NCBI GenBank assembly: GCA_023408315.1
Contig: JAEYKI010000015.1
Coordinates: forward strand, 131,591 to 195,590
Reading direction: 5' to 3'
DNA: 64,000 nt
Source: Bacillota bacterium
GTDB taxonomy: Bacteria > Bacillota > Clostridia > Christensenellales > Christensenellaceae
Of this stretch, positions 17,780 through 25,722 are shown one piece after another (within the stretch, counting starts at the first letter, position 1; each line of letters starts with the position of its first letter). Under the pieces are notes generated by a model. The model made no database searches. It was not told the origin of the DNA and saw only the letters and a program-made list of their open reading frames with translations. The translations under genes and the position numbers were made by a program.

Positions 17780-19800
17780 GCGATACCCTCCTGTTGTTTC
17801 CATTTGGCAAATATACGCGGCACGTCTGGTGTTTGGTCATCTTCCAGCTTCTTTTTCCTTTCTAAAGAAGCCGTCGCGTCGCCTTCCGCTGTACTTCCCA
17901 TCACGATTACGTTATTTAGGTCAGGCACAAGAATTTCATTTCCCTTTTTATCGCGCTTGAATAGCGGGTTGCCACGCTTGTCGTGCCCGACTTTATCAAC
18001 CATCGCCATAAAAATATTATAGTCTGCCATAGTTCCGCTTTTTTCTTCATTATCAATCTGATTCTGTGTTTTCTTTTGAAGAAACAATACGGAAGTTTGC
18101 GTTCCGTTACGTGGTTGGAATGTATCCACATTTAGGTCAAGACTTGCAATGATTTTTGTATTTCGTATTAACCATTCACGGATATAGCCAAGCCCCGGAG
18201 ACCCGAGAATGGAATCCGGTAAAACAATTCCAAGCCTGCCGCCCGGTTTGAGTAGCTGGATGCAACGCTCTATAAACAGTATTTCAGGTGGTACGGATGA
18301 TTGCAAGCGGGAAGACATACTCCAAGAACCTGTCTTCTCTTTGTCTTCCCAAATGTGAGCAAGCTCAAACTGACGGAGTATATTCTCATCTTTTATCGGA
18401 ATTTTGCTCCCAAATGGCGGATTCGTTACAATTACATCAAAAAAGCCAATCGTGTTTTGATTGCGAATCTCCGCTTTATTTACGCCAAGTGCCTCAGCCA
18501 GCTTACTCTTAAACTCATCTGTCCACTCATGCGGAGGCAGCAGTGAATTTGTTTGCAAAATATTCCCGCTGCCATCGTTATTCATCACCATGTTCATCTT
18601 CGTGGCCTTCACGAGGTCGGGGTTAATGTCAAAACCAAAATAGTTTGTCTTTGCCATATCCGAAATTCTATCTTGAAACGCTCGTAACGTATCATTATCC
18701 CATTCCGTCTTTGCCTTACCAATTTGCTCAGCAAACTGTACCTCTAGCGAAGAAATAACATGGGTCATAGCATTAACAAGGAAGCCGCCCGTACCACACG
18801 AACTGTCCAATACTCTTTCATTGATGGTGGGGTTTATCATTTCCACGACCATTTTCATGATATTACGTGGCGTAAAAAATTCACCGCGATCTCCGCGAAG
18901 ATTAGCCCCAACAATTTCTTCATATGCCTTACCTTTGATGTCAATATTGGTATTTAGCAAGCTGTATTTTTGCAATTCGCTGACTATGTAAGCCAAACTG
19001 CGCGGTGCAAGCAAAATCTCTTCGCTGGCTTCAAATATCTTCCCATGCTTTTTTTTAACACGAGAAAAAATTTGCGAGATACGCTTTTTTACGGTTAGCT
19101 GGCCGTCTGGGTTGTTACGTTCTTTTGATGTGGCATAGAAGTCGAGCGGTGCGGGAATATTCTTTTCATCTTCTATTTTACAGAATATCACTTTTAGTAA
19201 TTCAAAAAAAGCCGGCTGTTTTTGTAATCCATCATTAACGTATATATGATTGTGGCACGTTTTAAAAACAAAAAGCAAATTGTCGTCCGAAGCATTTTTT
19301 AGAGTATTCCGCTTAGGGCGATCAATGTCTTCAAGGTTTCCATCTGCTGAAGGTATATCGTTAAAGTCGTCAAAGCTGATTTTTCCCTGCTCATCGACAA
19401 CCTTACGGTAAACTTCTTTTTGTTTACCATTCGTCCACATACCCCACTCACAATTCGGGCAGGCAGACATATAAGATTTAAGTTGTCCTACGCCATCGGA
19501 AGTGCTATTCGGCTCTATGGTTTCCTTTTTGCATTCGATAATTATCCGTATATTTTGTTGTGTTAAGTCTGCACAACCTTTATCAAATATTACAATATCT
19601 GCCCGTTTCTTACTTGAACCAAGTTGGAGGGTGTATTCAATCTTAATTTGGGCAGTCATGTATTTATGTTCGTTTATAAGACGTTTTTCTATTGTTTGCC
19701 GGACGTATTCTTCGGGGGTATCATTACGGAATTTTCCGTCTATGTAGTCGCATATTTTTCCTTCAGGAATTACAATAACCTTTCTTTCAGTAATTGCCAT
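17773..19800 (-). CDS. Fused restriction endonuclease / N6-adenine DNA methyltransferase (type IIB/BcgI-like RM subunit)
   Basis: 675 residues. The N-terminal domain (about 25-150) resembles the HsdR-N/PD-(D/E)XK fold, with a Glu near 55, Asp68 in KKRADIVIFD and E89-C-K91 in IIIECKKE. A helical region follows, then a type I-style N6-adenine methyltransferase with SAM motif DSSCGTGGFL and catalytic NPPFG. Endonuclease and methyltransferase in one chain with a separate specificity protein is the organisation of BcgI (type IIB), which cuts on both sides of its site. A pure HsdM with a degenerate N-terminal domain is the alternative. First gene of the pair; GGGGGGAA lies before its ATG. Probable defence or stabilisation cargo. 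Confidence 0.88.
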   Translation of the reverse strand: MAITERKVIVIPEGKICDYIDGKFRNDTPEEYVRQTIEKRLINEHKYMTAQIKIEYTLQLGSSKKRADIVIFDKGCADLTQQNIRIIIECKKETIEPNSTSDGVGQLKSYMSACPNCEWGMWTNGKQKEVYRKVVDEQGKISFDDFNDIPSADGNLEDIDRPKRNTLKNASDDNLLFVFKTCHNHIYVNDGLQKQPAFFELLKVIFCKIEDEKNIPAPLDFYATSKERNNPDGQLTVKKRISQIFSRVKKKHGKIFEASEEILLAPRSLAYIVSELQKYSLLNTNIDIKGKAYEEIVGANLRGDRGEFFTPRNIMKMVVEMINPTINERVLDSSCGTGGFLVNAMTHVISSLEVQFAEQIGKAKTEWDNDTLRAFQDRISDMAKTNYFGFDINPDLVKATKMNMVMNNDGSGNILQTNSLLPPHEWTDEFKSKLAEALGVNKAEIRNQNTIGFFDVIVTNPPFGSKIPIKDENILRQFELAHIWEDKEKTGSWSMSSRLQSSVPPEILFIERCIQLLKPGGRLGIVLPDSILGSPGLGYIREWLIRNTKIIASLDLNVDTFQPRNGTQTSVLFLQKKTQNQIDNEEKSGTMADYNIFMAMVDKVGHDKRGNPLFKRDKKGNEILVPDLNNVIVMGSTAEGDATASLERKKKLEDDQTPDVPRIFAKWKQQEGIAW

Positions 19801-20463
19801 GCGATTCCCCCCCTAGACAGAAACTATTAAAGTGCCTATATTTGCATAAAAAGACCATAAATATTATACTTTTTTATACTGTTTTTGTCTATAAAAAAGC
19901 CATATAAAAGTGAGGTGTGACTTTTTATCAAATTTTGTTGCGCTCCGGAACCATAATATGTTAATGTACTTGCAGAGTCTATTGCTGGTATGCCGAAAGC
20001 CATACACGTTTATACGCAATGGCTCTGACCCCGGTAGTTCAAATCCTAGTAGTTCAAACAATAAGTACGCCATATCTGTGTTCATGGCACAAATATGAGC
20101 ATTAAAAGGAAAAATCAGTAATACCCTTATTAAAAATTAAGGAAATAAACAACAATAGGTGTTTTATGCCCTTTTGCGGGTTGAAATCTGTATTTTCATA
20201 GAAAACACAGAAAAATAGCAACGGGCAAGTATGCCAACGTCAATAAAGTAAGCATTGCTTATGCGGTGCTTTATAATCCTAGTAACATAAAAAGCACAGT
20301 TAAAGATAGTGCTTTTATAACCCTAGTAGTAATGGTTTTGTTAGCACCGTTGCCCGTCGGGGGATTCTAAACAATCATCCGACACAAATTAGAAATCTGA
20401 ATAAGGAGGTAGTAACAACTGTCCAAGGACAGTATCCTAAAGCAAGGTAAGGAGGTAGCACAC
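19801..20463. promoter_or_regulatory. 663-bp divergent control region of the element (no protein gene supported)
   Basis: AT-rich region between the R-M operon (-) and the replication/regulatory operon (+). It holds a hairpin at 20287-20318 (ATAAAAAGCAC with GTGCTTTTAT), a distant inverted pair ACGGGCAA (20221-20228) / TTGCCCGT (20350-20357), a small hairpin CTGTCC-AA-GGACAG near 20419-20432 and two copies of AAGGAGGTAG (20403-20412 and 20449-20458). A 73-codon minus-strand frame (19864-20085) lacks a ribosome site and is not accepted. The transfer origin could lie here, but no known oriT sequence is recognised. Confidence 0.45.
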
Positions 20464-20553
20464 ATGATGCAGAAATTTTTGTCCACCAGCATTTGCGATC
20501 TGCATACGAACTCTAATAGACACAACGCTACCTCCGGCGTCGGCAACGCTTGA
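20464..20553 (+). CDS. Small leader ORF (29 codons) coupled to the element's regulator
   Basis: ATG ATG start with AAGGAGGT six bases upstream, much stronger than any ribosome site of the following gene. The 29-residue product begins MMQKFLSTSICDLH and is polar, without a membrane helix. Its TGA stop overlaps the TTG start of the regulator (TTGA), so the downstream gene is probably translated by re-initiation. GGAGGTAGC at its ribosome site (20451-20459) is perfectly complementary to GCTACCTCC within the ORF (20527-20535), so the messenger could hide the site. Function is inferred to be regulatory. Confidence 0.5.
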   Translation: MMQKFLSTSICDLHTNSNRHNATSGVGNA

Positions 20554-21032
20554 TTGAAAAACCGATGACAGCAGAAGAAAAACTGCTGTCAGAGGAACAA
20601 AGCAAACAAGCCAAAAAAATTAAAGAGTTGTGCAGCCTGATTTGCAGCCAACACGAAGAATTTGGCTCAAAAGTGATTAGGCTGTATAGCGAACAGGGCA
20701 TTACCACCGCTCAACAGTTTGCGGATGCAACATGTCTTGACCCCGGAATTTACAGAAAGCTAAAAAGAGAGTCAAACGGCAACTACGAATTTGAAATTGT
20801 TTTAGCAATCTGTAAAGGACTGAATCGGGACTTGAAACATACAGAAGAACTCCTCGCAGATACGGGTCAAGCATTTATCCTCAGTAAACCCGGCCACGTC
20901 AAATATAAGCTCGCCTTTGAGTTGAATTTTGCCGAAGACATCGAGGTTTTTAATAAACTTCTGGTAAAATTGGGCGTGAGAAAATTGGGTAGCGGGCATT
21001 ATGCCCCTAAAGAACATAAAGATACTGAATAA
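20550..21032 (+). CDS. Putative helix-turn-helix regulator of the integrative element
   Basis: 160 residues beginning at TTG overlapping the leader ORF stop; an ATG at 20565 is possible, but neither has its own ribosome site, which fits translational coupling. A central segment (about 50-105: SEQGITTAQQFADATCLDPGIYRKLKRESNGNYEFEIVLAICKGLN, shown here only in outline as a helix-turn-helix with a following 'language' of XRE type) resembles DNA-binding helices of XRE/Cro proteins. The basic C-terminus LGVRKLGSGHY is unassigned. Its place at the head of the replication/transfer operon suggests control of excision or replication. Confidence 0.55.
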   Translation: MIEKPMTAEEKLLSEEQSKQAKKIKELCSLICSQHEEFGSKVIRLYSEQGITTAQQFADATCLDPGIYRKLKRESNGNYEFEIVLAICKGLNRDLKHTEELLADTGQAFILSKPGHVKYKLAFELNFAEDIEVFNKLLVKLGVRKLGSGHYAPKEHKDTE

Positions 21033-21039
21033 TAAGAAG

Positions 21040-21077
21040 TGACTCCATATACCATATACGGTGTATGGGGTCATTTT
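21040..21077 (+). terminator. Terminator after the element's regulator
   Basis: 14-bp stem TGACTCCATATACC / GGTGTATGGGGTCA (G-U and one mismatch) with an ATATAC loop, followed by TTTT. It separates the regulator from the replication genes. Confidence 0.6.
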
Positions 21078-21298
21078 CCGTTTTGTCAAAACATAGATAC
21101 CCCAGTATTAAACGCATTTTTTAACATACTGGATTTTTAAATTCATTAAGCTATTAAGTAAAAATTTCTTTTAAATAAAGCCTTTTCCCATATCTACGTT
21201 GTGTTTTTGACAAAAATATCTTTTTATTTTCATTGCTGTAGAATAAAAATACGGGATGCATCACCGCCAATAATTTTTTGGAGAAGGAGCGAAACATA

Positions 21299-21625
21299 AT
21301 GATTCTACGAGACGTAAAAATTGACGTAAAAGTCACCCTAGGTGAGCGATACTGGCTGGTCGGCGTGACCCCCATAAGGGAATATATTGATGGCCAGCGA
21401 ACCGATAAGATAATCGGTTACAGGTACATAACATGCTTGCCGGAGCGGGGCATGGATAAGGTTGGTGTACGAATAGAAGGCCGTCAGTTGATGGAAGCGC
21501 CGAGTGGCGGAGGGTATGTCGAAGTTAAATATGCTGACCTAGATGTGTACATCTACGGCCCAACTGGTCATGAACAGGTTGGAATGCGCGCCACAGGCAT
21601 ATCACTAGCAACAGCCAAGTCCTAG
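21299..21625 (+). CDS. Small conserved-type protein upstream of Rep, unknown function
   Basis: 108 residues, start ATG at 21299 with AAGGAG eight bases upstream (an upstream TTG at 21278 overlaps that site). The protein is a predicted all-beta fold, with alternating strands such as VKIDVKVTLGERYWLVGV and VEVKYADLDVYIYG; there is no membrane segment and no enzyme motif. Small beta proteins directly ahead of the replication initiator are common in Gram-positive integrative elements and may bind single-stranded DNA or assist the relaxase, but nothing in the sequence proves this. It lies 84 bp before the origin hairpin. Confidence 0.6.
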   Translation: MILRDVKIDVKVTLGERYWLVGVTPIREYIDGQRTDKIIGYRYITCLPERGMDKVGVRIEGRQLMEAPSGGGYVEVKYADLDVYIYGPTGHEQVGMRATGISLATAKS

Positions 21626-21708
21626 TAATGCGGCGTAGCGCAGCCGGGGAGGGAGAAAAGCGTTCCCTCAAAAGGGGAATGCCTCCCCCTCGGCGGCGTG
21701 AGCCGTCC

Positions 21709-21740
21709 CATAAGGGTGGCTAGTATTACCCACCCTTATG
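21709..21740 (+). other. CRESS-virus-type replication origin hairpin with nonanucleotide TAGTATTAC
   Basis: A perfect 11-bp inverted repeat (CATAAGGGTGG / CCACCCTTATG) encloses a 10-nt loop in which positions 21721-21729 read TAGTATTAC. This is the loop nonanucleotide of circovirus/nanovirus origins (consensus NANTATTAC), where Rep nicks between the last T and AC. It lies 41 bp upstream of the gene for a Rep endonuclease of the same family. A GC-rich segment just upstream (21630-21706) forms further stems, for example GGGGAGG with CCTCCCC and TTCCC with GGGAA, possible Rep recognition elements. Confidence 0.8.
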
Positions 21741-21781
21741 AAAACAAATGAAGCAGTCGCAGATTGCAGAAAGGAGGAACA

Positions 21782-22054
21782 ATGTCTACGCAAGCAAGGA
21801 AATGGCATATAGTTTGGAACACCTGTCCATTTGGCCGCGATGAAATAATTGAACGGATTATGCGGTGTAAGCCACGCTATGCATGTTTTTCACTTGAAGC
21901 AGCATCTTCAACGGGTACACTCCATTATCACATATTCCTATTTGCGGCACCTATTCGCTTTACAACTCTAAAACGCCGTTTCCCCGGCGCACACATTGAG
22001 GTAGCCTATGGGACCGCAAAAGAAAACCGAGCTTACATCACAAAAAACTGCTGA
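21782..22054 (+). CDS. rep: CRESS/Viral_Rep-type rolling-circle endonuclease domain (Rep, N-terminal part)
   Basis: 90 residues from an ATG with AAAGGAGG upstream. All three rolling-circle motifs of CRESS-DNA Rep proteins are present: motif I in KWHIVWNTCPFG, motif II in LHYHIFLF (two metal-binding His) and motif III in NRAYITKN, with the nicking Tyr and its Lys. It should nick the TAGTATTAC hairpin 41 bp upstream and become covalently attached to the 5' end. The frame stops shortly after motif III; the helicase half continues in the +1 frame past a run of six A residues (22042-22047). Removing one A would give a single Rep of about 300 residues, the normal length. Confidence 0.85.
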   Translation: MSTQARKWHIVWNTCPFGRDEIIERIMRCKPRYACFSLEAASSTGTLHYHIFLFAAPIRFTTLKRRFPGAHIEVAYGTAKENRAYITKNC

Positions 22055-22673
22055 TAATTTTTGGGAATATGGCAAACTACCTGATGAAAGAGAAGAAAAA
22101 AATCCACAAACTTTTGAGCTTATAGACAGTATAAAGCAAGGAAAACGTACTCTGGAAATATTGTACGACTTTCCGAATTTGGCTTTGCGTGTCCGTGATC
22201 TTGAAATTTTGAGACAGACTGTATTATCAGAACGCTATGCAACCGAAATCCGTAATGTTGAAACGATATATTTTGGAGGAGCATTTGCAGATAAAATTAA
22301 ACGGATTTATGAAAGATATAATGACATTTGCCGGATTACACATTTCAACCGCTCGGGGCAGGGCATATTATACGATAATTATGCTGCAAATGATATATTG
22401 CTACTGCAAGCCCAAGATTTCAATTTGTCGTTAATGCCAATTCAAGAGCTAATTACACTTGCTGAGGGCTACCCATTATATTTAAGAGCACGATATACAA
22501 ACCGCGTTGCGTGTTTTACAAAACTATTTATTGTCAGTGATTTTTCTATTATGGAACAGTATAAGGACGTTCAGTTGCATTTCCCACAGGATTGGCAAAG
22601 GCTATTGAACCATATAACCAAAGTGGTTGAATTCCATCCAGACGGAACAACCGAGGAAATCTACTTAAAATGA
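22008..22673 (+). CDS. Rep C-terminal part: degenerate superfamily-3 helicase domain
   Basis: The frame is open for 221 codons from ATG 22008, with GAGGT five bases upstream; homology to Rep starts only near 22050 (ADNFWEYGKLPDE). The order of CRESS Rep helicase elements is visible: FGGAFADKIKRIYERY where the Walker A GxxGxGKT would be (Lys kept, glycines lost), ILYDNY for Walker B, and GYPLYLRARYTNRVACFTKLFIVS for the sensor/motif C region. Helicase activity is therefore doubtful. Whether it is translated from the internal ATG, made by frameshifting, or is a decayed half of a broken gene is open. Confidence 0.7.
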   Translation: MGPQKKTELTSQKTADNFWEYGKLPDEREEKNPQTFELIDSIKQGKRTLEILYDFPNLALRVRDLEILRQTVLSERYATEIRNVETIYFGGAFADKIKRIYERYNDICRITHFNRSGQGILYDNYAANDILLLQAQDFNLSLMPIQELITLAEGYPLYLRARYTNRVACFTKLFIVSDFSIMEQYKDVQLHFPQDWQRLLNHITKVVEFHPDGTTEEIYLK

Positions 22674-22685
22674 GGAGAAATAACA

Positions 22686-24026
22686 ATGGATAAAAATCAA
22701 AAATTTGAACTGAGACGGGAAACGGAGAGAACCATTCTTTACTTACGTCTCAAGCAAGGGGTAAATACGGTCTTTTCTGAATTGCTTAACCTTACCATCA
22801 TGATGGGTTATTTATTAGGAGTTGTACTAATATTGGTTTCGACACGTACTTTCGGCTTTGAAATAGTCGGAATCGATCTGCCCAACGAAATCTACTCCCC
22901 GATTTGGGCGGTAATATTCTTTTCGTATCTGGGTATCTGCCTGTTTTTGTTTTTTTTGGTAGCAGGTACACCACTGGGAGGAAAAAGGATAGCTAACAAT
23001 CTGCGCCGCAGCGGGCCGGTAAACCAAGCAGGAGAACCACCAATCCTGCTCGCCAAGCGCAAGAGCGAAGATAATCCACGTGTTACTGTGATGGAATTTG
23101 CGGCTAACGCAATACCCCTCTCTGCCTTTTTGGACAAAATAGGGGATATAGAGGCCGCATTGGATGTACACGTGATGAAGATCACAGAGGGTTCAAGCAA
23201 ACGGCGTATCCTATTATATGTAGTCCTTGCAAAATATCATTTGCCCAAAACTCTCTATTGGAGAAATGAATATTTGAGTATGAAGAATTTTGTACTGGTT
23301 CTAGGCGAGAATCTTCTTGGGAAAGTAACTGTAAATCTCGCCCGTATCCCTCATATATTGCTCGGAGGCTCGACAGGCTCGGGCAAGACAAAATTGCTCC
23401 AACTCCTGCTTCTGCAATGTATTCTTAAAGGTGCTCGTGTTATATTGGCTGACTTCAAGGGCGGAGCCGACTTTGGTAAAATTTGGCGTAAACGCTGTGA
23501 ATTTGTTTGTGACGAAGATACCCTTATTATTGTTCTCCGCAAAATAGTAAATGAATTGGACCGTAGAAAGATTGTTTTGAGCCGTTGCGAATGTGCAGAT
23601 ATTGATGAGTATAATCAACGCTATAAAGCTAAAATGCAGCGAATAATATTTGCTTGCGATGAAGTAGGTGCGTTGCTTTCAAAGACAGGTGCAAGCAAGG
23701 AACAAAAAGAAAAGATTGCGCTGATTGAAGGCTACTTGACAACGATTGCTTGCCTTGGGAGGTCATTCGGAATCACCCTTATCTTAGCCACCCAAAGACC
23801 AGACATGGATACATTGCCAGGAAAAGTAAAATCTGTAATTGACTGCCGCGTGTGCGGACGCGCTTCGAATGTGCTATCTATGATAATACTTGATAACACC
23901 AGTGCAAATGAACAAATCCCTAAAGATTCGCAAGGCCTCTTTATAATGCACGACGGCACTCTGTTCCAGGCATACCTCTTTGACGAAGAATATGCCTTTG
24001 ATAGCACGTCGGATAATCAATTGTAG
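22686..24026 (+). CDS. FtsK/SpoIIIE-type DNA translocase, TcpA-like coupling protein
   Basis: 446 residues. Two membrane helices (about 35-60 and 75-95) are followed by an FtsK-type motor with Walker A GGSTGSGKT (about residue 222), ILADFKGGADF, Walker B IIFACDEVGALL and ILATQRPDMD. This is the architecture of TcpA-like coupling proteins of Gram-positive ICEs and IMEs, which pump the relaxase-bound strand to the secretion channel. It follows the Rep helicase by 12 bp with GAGGAG before its ATG, so replication and mobilisation are one operon. Keeping its own coupling protein would help the element use a helper's channel. Confidence 0.88.
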   Translation: MDKNQKFELRRETERTILYLRLKQGVNTVFSELLNLTIMMGYLLGVVLILVSTRTFGFEIVGIDLPNEIYSPIWAVIFFSYLGICLFLFFLVAGTPLGGKRIANNLRRSGPVNQAGEPPILLAKRKSEDNPRVTVMEFAANAIPLSAFLDKIGDIEAALDVHVMKITEGSSKRRILLYVVLAKYHLPKTLYWRNEYLSMKNFVLVLGENLLGKVTVNLARIPHILLGGSTGSGKTKLLQLLLLQCILKGARVILADFKGGADFGKIWRKRCEFVCDEDTLIIVLRKIVNELDRRKIVLSRCECADIDEYNQRYKAKMQRIIFACDEVGALLSKTGASKEQKEKIALIEGYLTTIACLGRSFGITLILATQRPDMDTLPGKVKSVIDCRVCGRASNVLSMIILDNTSANEQIPKDSQGLFIMHDGTLFQAYLFDEEYAFDSTSDNQL

Positions 24027-24068
24027 GCAGTTTATTAAAAAGCCCAAGAAGTGGGGGTGATAAAAAGT

Positions 24069-24344
24069 ATGAACATTCCTCAGATAACGGGGATTGATGC
24101 TGCAATCCGCATCTTTTATCAATACCCCGAAATTGGCTCAAAAGAAATGGCAGAGCTTTTCACATGTCATTCGCGGTCAACTATTAATAGGCTTAAAAAA
24201 TTGGCGTATGAGCAGATGATACAAGATAACGTATATAGGCATGGAATGTATAAAATCAACACTTCGTCTGCATATAAGGCTTGGGGCATTGATATTGAAG
24301 ATTTGGAGAAGCGCAGAAGTAAGCTGCAAAAATTGGGGCTATAA
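24069..24344 (+). CDS. Small winged-helix/HTH DNA-binding protein
   Basis: 91 residues. A helix-turn-helix (about 18-55: YPEIGSKEMAELFTCHSRSTINRLKKLA in outline) is followed by a short strand pair NVYRHGMYKINT, a winged helix, and a charged C-terminal helix. Start ATG at 24069 follows GGGGGTGAT; an in-frame GTG at 24051 overlaps that site. Its place between the coupling protein and integrase suggests an excisionase-like or transfer-regulating role, but it is not a recognised Xis family member. Confidence 0.55.
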   Translation: MNIPQITGIDAAIRIFYQYPEIGSKEMAELFTCHSRSTINRLKKLAYEQMIQDNVYRHGMYKINTSSAYKAWGIDIEDLEKRRSKLQKLGL

Positions 24345-24346
24345 AT

Positions 24347-24413
24347 GGGGGCTTGTCCTTGAATTTGAACAGTATTTAGGCTATGCTTTAAATACACTCA
24401 AGTGCAAGCCTCC
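24347..24413 (+). terminator. Stem-loop between the HTH gene and integrase
   Basis: 16-nt arms (24347-24362 and 24398-24413), GGGGGCTTGTCCTTGA against TCAAGTGCAAGCCTCC, with three mismatches, followed by ATTTTAAGG. It could partly terminate the operon and insulate integrase expression; the integrase ribosome site AAGGAGGT begins 9 bases later. Confidence 0.5.
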
Positions 24414-24432
24414 ATTTTAAGGAGGTGGCAAA

Positions 24433-25569
24433 ATGCCGATATACAAATCAACCGGTAAACGGGACGGCTTGCAGAAATACAATGTGCGTGTAAACTATAT
24501 GTCCGACAGCGGTAAACCAAAGCAATTAACGCGCACGGTCTACGGACTGGACGCTGCAAAAGAAATGGAACGCCGATTGGAGCATGATTTTAAGGTTAAA
24601 GACGAAACACCCATTAAGAAAATGACGGTCAAGCAGTTATTTGACGAATACATTAAATTTAAACAGTATGAGGTGCGGGAAACAACGCTTGACAAGACAA
24701 CCAGGATTTTAAGATGTCATATACTCCCCATGCTTGCCGATATAAGCATTGAAAAATTGTCAGCTAAAATCCTTCAAGAGTGGAAAATATCACTTGAAGA
24801 GCAGGGGTTGGGTCTTAAAACAAAGAAAAATATCTTTGGCGAGTTGCGGACAATGCTTAATTATGCCATTAGAATGGAGTACCTCTCTAAGAATCCTTTA
24901 AAAAAGGTCGGCAATTTCAAAGGTGAATTGGCAGCCAAACAGGAAATCAGTTTTTACACGCCAGAAGAATTCAGAAAGTTTATCAACGTTGCCAAGCAAA
25001 AAGCTATGGAGAAGCAAGCGAAAAATCATGATTTATTTGAATGGCACTATTATGTATTCTTTTGCATCGCTTTTTACACGGGGCTGCGGAAAGGCGAAAT
25101 CCACGCCTTGCGTTGGAATGACATTAGCAATGGTTATTTAAGTGTAAAGCGCAGTATAACCCAGAAGCTGCACCACAAGGATATTGAAACACCGCCAAAA
25201 AACAAATCGTCTATTAGAACGCTGCAATTACCTAAGCCGCTAATTGACATTCTGGACGAACATAAAAAGCGTCAACAGCAGTTAGCTGATTTTACGGATG
25301 ACAGCCGCATTTTAGGCGATAGACTCTCGCTGAGAGATACTTCAATTCAGAATCGAAACATTTTGTACGCTTCTCTCGCGGGCGTTAAGCGAATACGCAT
25401 ACACGACTTCCGACACTCTCACGCCTCGCTGCTTGCCAATATGGGCATCAATATTCAAGAGATTGCAAGAAGGCTAGGGCACGCAAAAATTGAAATGACG
25501 TGGAATACATATTCGCATCTATATCCGAAAGAAGAAGAAAAGGCCATGGCGGTGCTAAATGCGGTATAG
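24433..25569 (+). CDS. int: Tyrosine-family site-specific integrase (Tn916-like)
   Basis: 378 residues. An arm-binding N-terminal domain (about 1-60, starting MPIYKSTGKRDGLQKYNVRV) precedes a SAM-like core-binding domain (65-160) and a catalytic domain with Arg in FYTGLRKGEIHAL, a Lys in the beta hairpin (YLSVKRS), HDFRHSHAS (His-x-x-Arg), LGHAKIEMTWNTYSH with the final His and the nucleophilic Tyr. It should recombine the 17-bp core in tRNA-Val. AAGGAGGT is positioned ideally before the ATG. The gene ends only 6 bp before the right arm site, the usual arrangement. Confidence 0.95.
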   Translation: MPIYKSTGKRDGLQKYNVRVNYMSDSGKPKQLTRTVYGLDAAKEMERRLEHDFKVKDETPIKKMTVKQLFDEYIKFKQYEVRETTLDKTTRILRCHILPMLADISIEKLSAKILQEWKISLEEQGLGLKTKKNIFGELRTMLNYAIRMEYLSKNPLKKVGNFKGELAAKQEISFYTPEEFRKFINVAKQKAMEKQAKNHDLFEWHYYVFFCIAFYTGLRKGEIHALRWNDISNGYLSVKRSITQKLHHKDIETPPKNKSSIRTLQLPKPLIDILDEHKKRQQQLADFTDDSRILGDRLSLRDTSIQNRNILYASLAGVKRIRIHDFRHSHASLLANMGINIQEIARRLGHAKIEMTWNTYSHLYPKEEEKAMAVLNAV

Positions 25570-25575
25570 AATTCC

Positions 25576-25598
25576 TACACGATTTTTGCACGATTAAG
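25576..25598 (+). repeat. Right integrase arm-type repeat
   Basis: TACACGATTTTT plus a GCACGATTAAG box, one base different from 16210-16232, placed directly after the integrase stop. A partial inverted copy of the core, GAGACAGCT, at 25695-25703 faces AGCTGTCTC of the right core, which may be the pair of core-binding sites. Confidence 0.6.
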
Positions 25599-25722
25599 TC
25601 AGAAACCAATATTTAAGGGTTGAAAAATATAGATTCAAAGCGGGACGGAAAACGGCATAAATAAAGGCTTTTCGGGGCTGTTTGATACAAAAAAGAGACA
25701 GCTTGAAACAGTAAAAATGCTT

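Noticed and set aside
19864..20085. 73-codon minus-strand frame in the element's control region
   Set aside because: No ribosome site before the ATG and no similarity to a known protein; the segment also resembles tRNA T-arm bases (GTTCAAATCC) but no cloverleaf can be drawn.
20451..20459. Tandem AAGGAGGTAG copies as an origin or iteron set
   Set aside because: Only two copies, both readable as ribosome sites; the convincing origin is the TAGTATTAC hairpin.
22042..22048. A-AAA-AAC as a canonical -1 programmed frameshift site in rep
   Set aside because: The heptamer is in phase, but the helicase half lies in the +1 frame, so a -1 slip would not join the two halves.
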